From contig NZ_LUUG01000082.1 in assembly GCF_001644035.1 (NCBI RefSeq), positions 177,231 through 241,230 of the forward strand: a DNA stretch of 64,000 bases, read 5' to 3'. The notes under the pieces are model-generated. The model saw only the letters and a list, made by a program, of their open reading frames with translations, searched no databases and was not told where the DNA came from. How positions within the stretch are numbered: the stretch's first letter is position 1; each line of letters begins with the position of its first letter. The stretch is from Methylomonas methanica (GTDB taxonomy: Bacteria > Pseudomonadota > Gammaproteobacteria > Methylococcales > Methylomonadaceae). The translations under genes were made by a program, and so were the position numbers. Of the stretch, positions 26,143 through 34,190 are shown in pieces.

Positions 26143-27837
26143 TTAACAGAGGGTAATCCGCCGTTTGTACAAGGCCTGTATATTGGGCTGTTTGGTGATG
26201 GTCAGCACAGCTGAATCTGAGAGCCTTTTATGAATCAGATTAACCATATCCACTTCACCTTCAGGGTCGAGCGAATCGAAGGCTTCCTGCATCAATATCC
26301 ATTTAGGTTTGTGCAACAACAGTCTAACTAGGCCCAAGCGTTGTTTCTGTTCGCGCTCGAGATTCTTTTCCCAATCGGCGACCTGATCGAGCTGCTCTTT
26401 CAACTCTTTAACCCCAGCCAGCTCGAGAGTATTTTCCAAGACCTGCTGATCGAAAACGGATGCGTCGGAAGGGTAGCAAATTGACGCGCGCAGAGTGCCG
26501 GTCGGTAGATACGGACGCGGCGGCATAAAGAACATGGTTTCATCGTCCGGCAATTCTACAGAACCCTCGCCCCATGGCCAGAGCCCGGCAATCGCCTTGA
26601 ACAGCTTATTACCGGAAAACGCATTACCGGCAATCAACACCCGCTCTCCGGCCCTGATTTCTTCGTTGAGGGTGGACACGCAAACGATTCGGTCCAAACG
26701 CGAAATGCATAAATCGCGAAACGCCAATACGGATTTGTCACTTTTAACCAACCGAATCCGATAGGGATCGGGTTTGGCGATTTCCCGCTCCAATTGTTCT
26801 AAAGCCTTGCTCAATCCTAATACCCGCTCAACTGAAGCGCGCCATTCCGCAACCTTGCCCATGTTGTCCACCGGCCATGATAAAGCCGCGACCATTTGTT
26901 GGAAAGCCTGCGCGGATTGCATCAACGCACCCAGACTGATAGTACCCAGGATGAAGCGCGGTGCGGACACCAGAATAGGGAATGCCATAGACAATATGGA
27001 ATAACCAGAGCTGAACATGGTGATACGCTGCCAGGCATGGGTTTGCTGATTCCAGGCATCGACAATATTTCCGAATAAGCGGTGAAAATGCGGATTCTCA
27101 TGGCGCTCGCCGTGGATCAAGGCAATGGCTTGCGCATTCTCGCGGGCTTTGACCAACGCGAAGCGGAAATTGGCTTCGACGGTCTGTCTATTATCGGTAG
27201 CCATGGTGAGCGGCTTACCGATCCACCAACCCAGCGTGGATGCGCTAGCGGCGTAAATCAGCGCCAACCACACCAAATGCCCTTGGATGGGAATTTCGAC
27301 CAAACCCAGATTTACCGTTACTGTCCCCGACAAGGTCCAGAGTATCTCGGTAAAACTGGTCAGCAACAGTACGCAGTAGAAGAAAGTGTGCAACAGATCT
27401 ATTGCATATTCAGTGGAAATACGAACATCTTCAGCGATCCGACCATCGGGATTATCATGCTGGCCCGGCAAGTGCGTCACCAGATAATGCCGGCCGTCAC
27501 GCATCCATTGACCGATCAATTTGTCGGTTAGCCAGCCCCGCCAGCTCAATTGCAAACGACGTTTGACGACCAAATGGGTGGCCGTAATCGCCATATTCGC
27601 GATAAAAATCAAGACGATCAATCCAACTTGGGTAAACAGCCTCGACATCGAGCGCTGTTCCAGGGCATCGAATAAATCCGCGCTCCACTCGGTAATAATC
27701 ACCGAGACCGCAATTTGCGCCACTGTCAACGCGACCAAAAACGCCGATAAGGTGCGGATGGTAGTCTTATTTTCGGAGCACCAGAAAGGGCCCGCCAATC
27801 GGACGAATTGCATAAAAAATTTGCTGGTTGTTCGCAA
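26143..27837 (-). CDS. YddA/SbmA-type ABC protein with degenerate ATPase domain
   Basis: 564-residue fusion of an SbmA/BacA-type membrane domain (~1-340, about six segments) and an ABC ATPase domain (~365-564), the layout of YddA. The ATPase motifs are altered: P-loop GNAFSGNK (404-411, one residue short, Asn at the lysine site), signature LEREQKQ for LSxGEQQ (493-499), Walker B aspartate to Gln (ILMQEA, 514-519) and switch-loop His to Lys549. The catalytic Glu518 and DSLD remain. Normal ATP hydrolysis is doubtful. The start is TTG with a strong GAGGAG seven bases ahead. The reading frame is intact. Probably co-transcribed with the GH5 gene. Confidence 0.85.
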   Translation of the reverse strand: MRTTSKFFMQFVRLAGPFWCSENKTTIRTLSAFLVALTVAQIAVSVIITEWSADLFDALEQRSMSRLFTQVGLIVLIFIANMAITATHLVVKRRLQLSWRGWLTDKLIGQWMRDGRHYLVTHLPGQHDNPDGRIAEDVRISTEYAIDLLHTFFYCVLLLTSFTEILWTLSGTVTVNLGLVEIPIQGHLVWLALIYAASASTLGWWIGKPLTMATDNRQTVEANFRFALVKARENAQAIALIHGERHENPHFHRLFGNIVDAWNQQTHAWQRITMFSSGYSILSMAFPILVSAPRFILGTISLGALMQSAQAFQQMVAALSWPVDNMGKVAEWRASVERVLGLSKALEQLEREIAKPDPYRIRLVKSDKSVLAFRDLCISRLDRIVCVSTLNEEIRAGERVLIAGNAFSGNKLFKAIAGLWPWGEGSVELPDDETMFFMPPRPYLPTGTLRASICYPSDASVFDQQVLENTLELAGVKELKEQLDQVADWEKNLEREQKQRLGLVRLLLHKPKWILMQEAFDSLDPEGEVDMVNLIHKRLSDSAVLTITKQPNIQALYKRRITLC

Positions 27838-28009
27838 GGCCGTACTCCTCGTTTAAGGTCGTCGCGCAATATAACAAAATTAATCGCATCGATAACCATC
27901 AAATGTGTTGCTGCGCGGCTACCTGCGCCTCAGACTGAGGATAGGCTTTTGTGTTTTATGGATAAAACTGGGGAAGTAAAACAGGATTGGAGATTGTTTG
28001 GCTAACTTG

Positions 28010-28035
28010 CGACGAGCGATGCGTATCGCTCGTCG
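28010..28035. terminator. perfect 11-bp hairpin downstream of rho
   Basis: CGACGAGCGAT (28010-28020) pairs exactly with ATCGCTCGTCG (28025-28035) around a four-base loop GCGT. It lies 15 bases after the rho stop on the minus strand. There is no strong T-run on either side, so it may be a Rho-dependent end, an mRNA 3' stabiliser or a small repeat rather than a classic intrinsic terminator. Confidence 0.4.
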
Positions 28036-28050
28036 GCCGGAGTTTGGTAC

Positions 28051-29307
28051 TTATCGTTTCATAGACTCGAAGAACGCGGCGTTGGTTTTAAAGTCTTTGA
28101 GTTTGCCTAACAAAAACTCGGATGCGGCCAATTCGTCCATCGGTTGCAGGATTTTGCGCAAAATCCAGGTTTTTTGCAGTTCGTCAGGATCAACCAGATA
28201 TTCTTCGCGGCGGGTGCCGGAGCGATTGATATTAATGGCCGGATAGATCCGTTTTTCAGCGATTTTCCGCTCCAGATGCAGTTCCATGTTACCGGTACCT
28301 TTGAACTCTTCGAAGATCACCTCGTCCATCCGTGAGCCGGTTTCCACCAGTGCGGTGGCGATGATGGTCAAACTGCCGCCTTCTTCGATATTCCGCGCCG
28401 CACCGAAAAAGCGTTTGGGTTTTTCCAGCGCATTGGCGTCAACACCGCCGGACAACAATTTGCCGGAAGACGGCACTACCATGTTGTACGCGCGGGCCAG
28501 ACGGGTAATCGAGTCTAACAGGATAACCACGTCGTGCTTGTGCTCCACCATTCTGCGGGCTTTTTCGATCACCATATCGGCTACTTGCACGTGGCGGGTG
28601 GCCGGTTCGTCGAAGGTACTGGAAACCACTTCGCCGCGCACGCAACGCTCCATCTCGGTCACCTCTTCCGGACGCTCGTCGATCAGCAACACGATCAGAT
28701 AACATTCGGGATTATTCTCTGCAATTGCGTGGGCGATGCTTTGCATGATCATGGTTTTACCGGCTTTCGGCGGCGAAACGATCAGGCCGCGCTGGCCCTT
28801 ACCTATAGGGGCAATCAAATCGATGATGCGGGCGGTTAAATCTTCGCTGGTACCGTTGCCTTGTTCCAAACGAAAACGTTTGTTGGCAAACAGCGGCGTC
28901 AGGTTGGAAAAGGAAATCTTGTTTTTGGATTGCTCGGGGGATTCGAAGTTGATGCTTTCCACCTTCAACATCGCGAAATAACGTTCGCCTTCCTTGGGTG
29001 GGCGGATTTTGCCGCTGACTGTGTCGCCGGTGCGTAATCCAAAGCGTCTGATCTGACTGGGCGATACATAAATGTCGTCCGGTCCCGCCAAATAAGAACA
29101 ACCGGGGGTTCTTAAAAAACCGAATCCGTCCGCCAGTATCTCCAAAACCCCATCGCCAAAAATATCTTCACCGCTCTTCGCCTGTTTCTTCAAAATCGCA
29201 AAAATCAATTCCTGCTTTCGGGCTCTGTCGATATTTTCCAGGCCCAAAGACTCGGCAATTGCAATGATTTCAGTGACTTGTTTAAGTTTTAACTCGGTAA
29301 GATTCAT
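28051..29307 (-). CDS. rho: transcription termination factor Rho
   Basis: Hexameric RNA-dependent ATPase/translocase of 418 residues, the E. coli length. Visible parts are the N-terminal helical Rho-N ([15 protein letters not shown]), the cold-shock-like RNA site ([28 protein letters not shown]), Walker A in [12 protein letters not shown], Walker B in [17 protein letters not shown], and the C-terminal ring residues. trxA lies upstream in the same direction, as in E. coli. A promoter with a ~100-base leader is readable upstream, giving room for the autoregulation known for rho genes. Confidence 0.98.
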   Translation of the reverse strand: MNLTELKLKQVTEIIAIAESLGLENIDRARKQELIFAILKKQAKSGEDIFGDGVLEILADGFGFLRTPGCSYLAGPDDIYVSPSQIRRFGLRTGDTVSGKIRPPKEGERYFAMLKVESINFESPEQSKNKISFSNLTPLFANKRFRLEQGNGTSEDLTARIIDLIAPIGKGQRGLIVSPPKAGKTMIMQSIAHAIAENNPECYLIVLLIDERPEEVTEMERCVRGEVVSSTFDEPATRHVQVADMVIEKARRMVEHKHDVVILLDSITRLARAYNMVVPSSGKLLSGGVDANALEKPKRFFGAARNIEEGGSLTIIATALVETGSRMDEVIFEEFKGTGNMELHLERKIAEKRIYPAININRSGTRREEYLVDPDELQKTWILRKILQPMDELAASEFLLGKLKDFKTNAAFFESMKR

Positions 29308-29417
29308 GTTGATTAAGGGAAATGAAAGAAATGCAAAACAGCAGAGTGCTGTTTACAGCGGAAGGTAGTTGTTGGATTAATTAAGGACGTTCAGATGCGA
29401 AGAAGCAAGCGGAGAAA

Positions 29418-29445
29418 ATTCTAGCGCAATAACCGGACTTATCAA
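29418..29445 (-). promoter_or_regulatory. candidate sigma70 promoter of rho
   Basis: On the minus strand TTGATA (29445-29440) and TAGAAT (29423-29418) are separated by 16 bases. Transcription would start near 29411, giving a leader of about 100 bases before the rho ATG at 29307. The -35 box lies inside the stem-loop that follows trxA. Motif match only. Confidence 0.5.
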
Positions 29446-29467
29446 AAACATTTTTAATAAATCCGGT
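29432..29467 (-). terminator. stem-loop between trxA and rho
   Basis: Reading the minus strand, ACCGGATTTAT (29467-29457) pairs with ATAAGTCCGGT (29442-29432), 11 positions with one mismatch, around an AT-rich 14-base loop. It starts 14 bases past the trxA stop. It lacks a T-run after the stem, so partial read-through into rho is likely. Confidence 0.45.
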
Positions 29468-29480
29468 GATTCGGCTTGAT

Positions 29481-29807
29481 TTAGATGTTGCTATCGATAA
29501 ACGCAGCCAATTGGGATTTGGTTAAGGCGCCAACTTTAGTCGCTTCCACTTCGCCGCCCTTGAAAAGCATCAAAGTCGGAATGCCACGCACACCGTAGTG
29601 CTGAGGCGTTTTGGGGTTTTCGTCGATATTCAGCTTGGCAACAGTGAGTTTGCCTTGATACTCGGATGCAATTTCATCCAAAACCGGGGCAATCATTTTG
29701 CACGGACCACACCATTCTGCCCAATAATCGACCAATACCGGCGTACCGGCTTTCAACACAGTTTCATTAAAATCAGCGTCTGATACATGAAGGACTAGGT
29801 CGCTCAC
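29481..29807 (-). CDS. trxA: thioredoxin 1
   Basis: Small redox protein of 108 residues with active site WCGPC (Cys33, Cys36) and the cis-proline loop [11 protein letters not shown]. The start is taken as GTG at 29807 because GGAG stands six bases ahead and the product then begins [10 protein letters not shown], matching E. coli TrxA (MSDKIIHLTD). An in-frame ATG at 29819 has no ribosome site. The divergent neighbour is rhlB and the downstream neighbour rho, the order of E. coli. Confidence 0.97.
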   Translation of the reverse strand: MSDLVLHVSDADFNETVLKAGTPVLVDYWAEWCGPCKMIAPVLDEIASEYQGKLTVAKLNIDENPKTPQHYGVRGIPTLMLFKGGEVEATKVGALTKSQLAAFIDSNI

Positions 29808-29836
29808 GCCATTCTCCATTAGTTTACAAAGTCAAG

Positions 29837-29866
29837 ACTATAGTTTCGCGGCGCTTTAATTGTCAA
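29837..29866 (-). promoter_or_regulatory. sigma70 promoter of trxA
   Basis: On the minus strand a perfect TTGACA (29866-29861) is followed after 18 bases by TATAGT (29842-29837). The start of transcription would be near 29830, leaving a short leader with the GGAG site before the GTG at 29807. One of the best promoter matches I found in the window. Confidence 0.7.
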
Positions 29867-29908
29867 TCGATTTCAACCGCGCGGCTTTTTAGTTTATTCT
29901 ATCGGGCT

Positions 29909-31252
29909 ATGAAGAAAACACATTTAACGGAAACGCGTTTTAGCAATTTGGAGCTGTCCGACTCCATCATTAAAGGTCTGAAAGAAGCAGGATTCATCAA
30001 CTGCACGCCCATTCAGGATAAGTCCTTGCCCTTGTCATTGCGGGGCAAAGACATTGCCGGCCAAGCCCAAACCGGCACCGGCAAAACCGCCACGTTCCTA
30101 CTAGCGACCTTTCAGCATCTGATCAACGACGAAAGCGAAAAAATCAAAAACCCGCGCGCGCTGATTCTGGCACCAACTCGAGAGCTGGCGATTCAGATTC
30201 ATAAAGATGCACTGGCCTTGAGCAAGTATCTGAACCTGAAGTTTGCCTTGATCTACGGCGGCACGGACTACCAAAAGCAGCTGGATAAAATCAAAGGCAA
30301 TGTCGACATCATTATCGGCACACCGGGCCGGATTATCGATTTTTACCGGCAGGGCGCCTTCACGCTGGATAACATTCAAGTCACCGTGATGGACGAAGCC
30401 GACCGCATGTTCGATCTGGGCTTTATCAAGGACATCCGCTTCTTGCTGCGCCGCATGCCGCCGGCGGAAAAGCGCCTGAATATGCTGTTCTCGGCCACAC
30501 TGTCTTATAAAGTGACCGAACTAGCTTACGAGCACATGAACAACCCGGTGCTGATTCGCATCGAATCCGAGGAAGTGACATCCAAAGCCATCAACCAGGT
30601 GGCTTACTGTCCGGCCAACGAACAAAAAATCCCGCTATTGCTGGGCTTGCTAAAACAGCATCAACCGCAGCGCAGCATTGTCTTCGTCAATACCAAACGT
30701 TGCGCCGAACAGCTGGACGATTATCTGCAAGCCAACGGCCACAAAACCGCGATGCTCAGCGGCGACGTGCCGCAGGAAAAGCGCCAGCGTCTGCTCAACG
30801 ACTTCCAGGAAAATCGGGTGACGCTGTTGATTGCTACCGACGTCGCGGCGCGCGGCCTGCATATTCCCGATGTCTCGCATGTGTTCAATTACGACTTGCC
30901 GCAGGACGTTGAAGATTACGTGCACCGGATTGGCCGTACCGCGCGATTCGGTGCCAGCGGCGAGGCTATCAGTTTTATTTGCGAAGAATACGCGTATTCG
31001 ATGCCGGACATCGAGGATTACATCGGCGAGAAAGTGCCGGTGCAAACCATTACGCCGGAATTGATGGTAGAAGACGTGATCAAACCCGAACGCCGCGAAC
31101 CGCGCGAACGGGTCATGATGCAGCGCGACAAACGCCCGCCGCGTTCAGAGCACAAACCCAGGGAGCACCGGCCACCGCGCCCCGCAACTGCTACAAACCA
31201 GGCATCAACGCCCGAAAATCCTCCACCGCCGCAAACTCAGCAACCTGCTTAA
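29909..31252 (+). CDS. rhlB: DEAD-box RNA helicase RhlB
   Basis: ATP-dependent RNA helicase of 447 residues; RhlB unwinds RNA for the RNase E degradosome. Motifs in order: FSNLELSDSIIKGLKEAGF with TPIQ (Q motif), AQTGTGKT (53-60), PTRELAIQ, TPGRI, DEAD (VMDEADRMFD), FSATLS, and HRIGRTAR. A basic, proline-rich tail (~380-447) follows, and its last 20 residues are encoded in DNA that also encodes the end of the convergent nucleotidase gene. Position divergent from trxA-rho matches E. coli. No clear Shine-Dalgarno precedes the ATG. Confidence 0.95.
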   Translation: MKKTHLTETRFSNLELSDSIIKGLKEAGFINCTPIQDKSLPLSLRGKDIAGQAQTGTGKTATFLLATFQHLINDESEKIKNPRALILAPTRELAIQIHKDALALSKYLNLKFALIYGGTDYQKQLDKIKGNVDIIIGTPGRIIDFYRQGAFTLDNIQVTVMDEADRMFDLGFIKDIRFLLRRMPPAEKRLNMLFSATLSYKVTELAYEHMNNPVLIRIESEEVTSKAINQVAYCPANEQKIPLLLGLLKQHQPQRSIVFVNTKRCAEQLDDYLQANGHKTAMLSGDVPQEKRQRLLNDFQENRVTLLIATDVAARGLHIPDVSHVFNYDLPQDVEDYVHRIGRTARFGASGEAISFICEEYAYSMPDIEDYIGEKVPVQTITPELMVEDVIKPERREPRERVMMQRDKRPPRSEHKPREHRPPRPATATNQASTPENPPPPQTQQPA

Positions 31253-31847
31253 CCGGGCGTCGACTATCCGGCTTGCTGATCGACACCAGATGAGCAATGC
31301 CGAAAGTCCGGGCGGACGTCAGCACCGCAACACTATCGTCTACCAGCAGCGTTCTGTCCTTTTCAAACAGATGTTTGTCTTGCAGGATTTGCCAAAAACC
31401 TTGCTGCTCCTTGGCAAAACCAAAATCGTGCGACGAAACGATTTCGTCGAAAAACCCATGCAGACAGGTTTTTTCCATTTTCAGATTCAAGCTGTCGCGG
31501 TGCGCGTTCGTCACCAGCAATAAACGCTTGCCACTGGCTCGCACCGCATCCAAAAACTCGGTGACATGTGGATGCACGGCAATCAAGCCTGCCAACTCCT
31601 GCTTCAGCCCGGCGATATTCAAGGCTAATTCCTGAGTCCAATAATCCAGGCAATACCATTCCAGTTTGCCTTCCATCGCCTTGAAACGCGGCGCCAACTG
31701 CTGTTTGGCGTCCTCAAGCGATAGGCTGTGCAGTTCGGCAAAGCGCAAGGGTACAAACTCCTGCCAAAAATGATTATCGAAATTCAAATCCAGCAAAGTG
31801 CCGTCCATATCCAACAGTACGGTATCGATTTGTTTCCAGTCGAGCAT
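31191..31847 (-). CDS. yrfG: HAD-family GMP/IMP nucleotidase (YrfG type)
   Basis: HAD phosphatase of 218 residues. Motif I DMDGTLLDLNFDNHFWQEFVP is the YrfG-type N-terminus (nucleophile Asp in DMDGT); motif II is LLLVTNAHRDSLNLK; the later acidic motif is TLLVDDSVAVLTSARTFGI. E. coli YrfG dephosphorylates GMP and IMP. The 3' end overlaps rhlB by 62 bases tail to tail. A 71-residue plus-strand open frame across its start is a shadow. Confidence 0.92.
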   Translation of the reverse strand: MLDWKQIDTVLLDMDGTLLDLNFDNHFWQEFVPLRFAELHSLSLEDAKQQLAPRFKAMEGKLEWYCLDYWTQELALNIAGLKQELAGLIAVHPHVTEFLDAVRASGKRLLLVTNAHRDSLNLKMEKTCLHGFFDEIVSSHDFGFAKEQQGFWQILQDKHLFEKDRTLLVDDSVAVLTSARTFGIAHLVSISKPDSRRPVKQVAEFAAVEDFRALMPGL

Positions 31848-32024
31848 TTCAATTTATCCTTATCATTCAATAGCTCTTGTCGTTCCCGAACACAGCCTAA
31901 ATTAGTTTTTTATTCTAACCGGAAAATCGCCAAGTTCAGCTAGGCTTGATGTCTATAAGAAAAAGGATTAAAAGCTTTTATATCTGTTTTGTTCCGGCTT
32001 CAGCCGTCGAAAGGAGTTAAATTC

Positions 32025-33536
32025 ATGAGTACAATGAAAGTGCGAACCCGTTTAGGATTGGGATTCAGTGGTGTCCTACTGTTATTGGCCATGATTGCCG
32101 GCATCAGCATCAACGGTATGAACGACCTGCTGTCCAACATCGACAATATGGTCAACGATAAATTTCCGAAAACGGTCTGGGCCAATAATGTCATCGACAA
32201 TATCAATATTATCGCGCGCTCGATGCGCAACACCCTGATTGTCAAAGACCAAGCCACCATCGACAAGGAACTTAGCCGTATCCAAGACGCGCGTCGAGCT
32301 ATTAAGGAAAACCTGGATAAACTCGACGAGAGCATTACCAGCGCGGAAGGTAAATCCGTACTCAAAAAAGTGCTGGATGCCCGTACACCTTACATTGCTG
32401 CCCAGGATCAGTTCATCAAACTCGCCGGCGCAGGCAAGCAGGCGGAAGCTGCGGATTTCCTGCTGTCCCAAGTTAGAAAATTGCAAACTAGTTATATCGA
32501 TGCGGTCAATTTACTAATCGAGTTTCAAACCAAGCTAATGAAACAATCCGGAGTAGAAGCCAAGGAAACGGTTAACCAAAGCGTGAACTTGATTACCGCA
32601 CTGGCGCTAATTTCCGTGGTGATTGGAGGCGTTGCCGGCTATCTGATCACTAAAAGCTTAATGACGCAGCTTGGCGGAGAACCCAGCTATGCCGCCGAAG
32701 CGGTCAATACCATGGCCGCCGGCGACCTTTCCGTGGCGATAGAACTGCGGGAAGGCGACAGCAGCAGTTTGCTGTACGATTTAAAAAGCATGCGCGACCA
32801 GCTCAGTAACGTCGTTCAGCAAGTTCTCGGCAACGCCGACGTATTAAGCTCGGCGTCCAAGGAAGTCAGCGCTACCGCGCAATCGATCAGTCAGGCCACC
32901 ACCGAGCAAGCGGCCAGTGTCGAAGAAACCACCAGCTCCATCGAACAACTCAGCGCTTCGGTGCAACAAAATACCGAAAACGCTCACGTTACCGAACAGA
33001 TGGCCGGCAAATCCGCCAGCGAGGCCAAACAAGGCGGGGAAGCGGTGATCGAAACCGTCAATGCTATGAAACACATCGCCAAAAAAATCGGGCTGATCGA
33101 AGACATCGCCTACAAAACCAATTTGCTGTCTTTAAACGCGGCAATCGAAGCCGCTTCCGCCGGCGAACACGGTAAAGGCTTTGCCGTAGTGGCGGCGGAA
33201 GTCCGTAAACTGGCGGAAAGCAGCCGCACCACGGCGGCGGAAATCAACGAACTGGCGTCCAACAGCGTATCGATTGCGGAAAAAGCCGGCGTATTGATCG
33301 GCCATGTGTTGCCGGATATCGTTAAAACCGCAGACCTGGTGCAAGAGATCAATGCAGCGTCAGCAGAACAAGCCAGCGGTATCAAACAAATCAGCGAGGC
33401 CATGCGTCAGCTGGACAGAGTAACCCAACAAAACGCGGCCGCCTCGGAAGAAATGGCGGCAACCGCCGAAGAATTGAACGGGCAAGCCGAACAACTGCAA
33501 AACGTGGTTGGATTTTTCAAGTTAGCCAACAGTTAG
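32025..33536 (+). CDS. methyl-accepting chemotaxis protein
   Basis: Chemoreceptor of 503 residues from the ATG at 32025, preceded by AAGGAG. Layout: TM1 (~10-30), a periplasmic four-helix-bundle sensor (~31-185), TM2 ([20 protein letters not shown]), HAMP (~210-265), and the cytoplasmic coiled coil whose tip reads [20 protein letters not shown] and [20 protein letters not shown]. There is no CheR/CheB-binding pentapeptide at the end. The ligand is unknown. No che or flagellar gene is nearby. A weak 8-bp hairpin without T-run lies just after the stop (33539-33571). Confidence 0.94.
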   Translation: MSTMKVRTRLGLGFSGVLLLLAMIAGISINGMNDLLSNIDNMVNDKFPKTVWANNVIDNINIIARSMRNTLIVKDQATIDKELSRIQDARRAIKENLDKLDESITSAEGKSVLKKVLDARTPYIAAQDQFIKLAGAGKQAEAADFLLSQVRKLQTSYIDAVNLLIEFQTKLMKQSGVEAKETVNQSVNLITALALISVVIGGVAGYLITKSLMTQLGGEPSYAAEAVNTMAAGDLSVAIELREGDSSSLLYDLKSMRDQLSNVVQQVLGNADVLSSASKEVSATAQSISQATTEQAASVEETTSSIEQLSASVQQNTENAHVTEQMAGKSASEAKQGGEAVIETVNAMKHIAKKIGLIEDIAYKTNLLSLNAAIEAASAGEHGKGFAVVAAEVRKLAESSRTTAAEINELASNSVSIAEKAGVLIGHVLPDIVKTADLVQEINAASAEQASGIKQISEAMRQLDRVTQQNAAASEEMAATAEELNGQAEQLQNVVGFFKLANS

Positions 33537-33618
33537 AATTGCTTTCGCGCCGATCTTGGCATTGAAAGCAAATCCACTTCAGCAACCAATCAGCAACCAA
33601 GTTGTAGAACCTGAGCCG

Positions 33619-34170
33619 ATGCCCAACAGACCGAAAATCCTGAAACAAACCGTCATCGCCCAAACCCGGCAATTCTGCATCGAAGCCCTGGACCTGGAAT
33701 TTAGTAACGGCGAGCGCCGCCAATACGAGCGCCTGGCCCGCAGCGCCTCGCATGGCGCGGTGCTGATTGTGCCGATGCTGGACCCCGACACCGTGCTGCT
33801 GGTTCGGGAATACGCCGCCGGCATCCATCGTTACGAACTGGGCTTACCCAAAGGCAAGCTGGATGCCGGCGAGGACATGCTGGACGCCGCCAATCGGGAA
33901 TTGAAAGAAGAAATCGGTTACGGCGCCGCCAAATTACGCCATTTGCACCGCGTATCCCTGGCGCCGGCCTATTTGGAACACACGATAGATATTATTCTCG
34001 CCGAAGAACTGTATCCGGAAAAACTGGTCGGCGACGAACCGGAAGAGCTGCAAGTGGTGCCTTGGCCGCTGAATAGTATCGATACCTTGTTAGCCAGCGG
34101 CGAATGCAGTGAAGCCCGCTCGATTGCCGCGTTATATATGGCCTTGGCGCATCTGAACGGCCGCGACTGA
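33619..34170 (+). CDS. nudE: ADP-compound hydrolase NudE (Nudix)
   Basis: Nudix hydrolase of 183 residues cleaving ADP-ribose, Ap3A, NADH and similar compounds. The Nudix box is complete (GKLDAGE...RELKEEIGY). The E. coli NudE-like segments ILKQTVIAQTRQFCIEALDL, LEFSNGERR, LYPEKLVGDEPE and SEARSIAALY are present. ATG at 33619 gives the family N-terminus; an upstream TTG at 33556 would add 21 residues without homology. It converges on batD with 20 bases between stops. Confidence 0.93.
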   Translation: MPNRPKILKQTVIAQTRQFCIEALDLEFSNGERRQYERLARSASHGAVLIVPMLDPDTVLLVREYAAGIHRYELGLPKGKLDAGEDMLDAANRELKEEIGYGAAKLRHLHRVSLAPAYLEHTIDIILAEELYPEKLVGDEPEELQVVPWPLNSIDTLLASGECSEARSIAALYMALAHLNGRD

Positions 34171-34190
34171 GTCTGTCTCAGCTTCTAACC

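Noticed and set aside
33539..33571. Terminator after the chemoreceptor gene
   Set aside because: 8-bp stem with a 17-base loop and no T-run; too weak to list as a feature.
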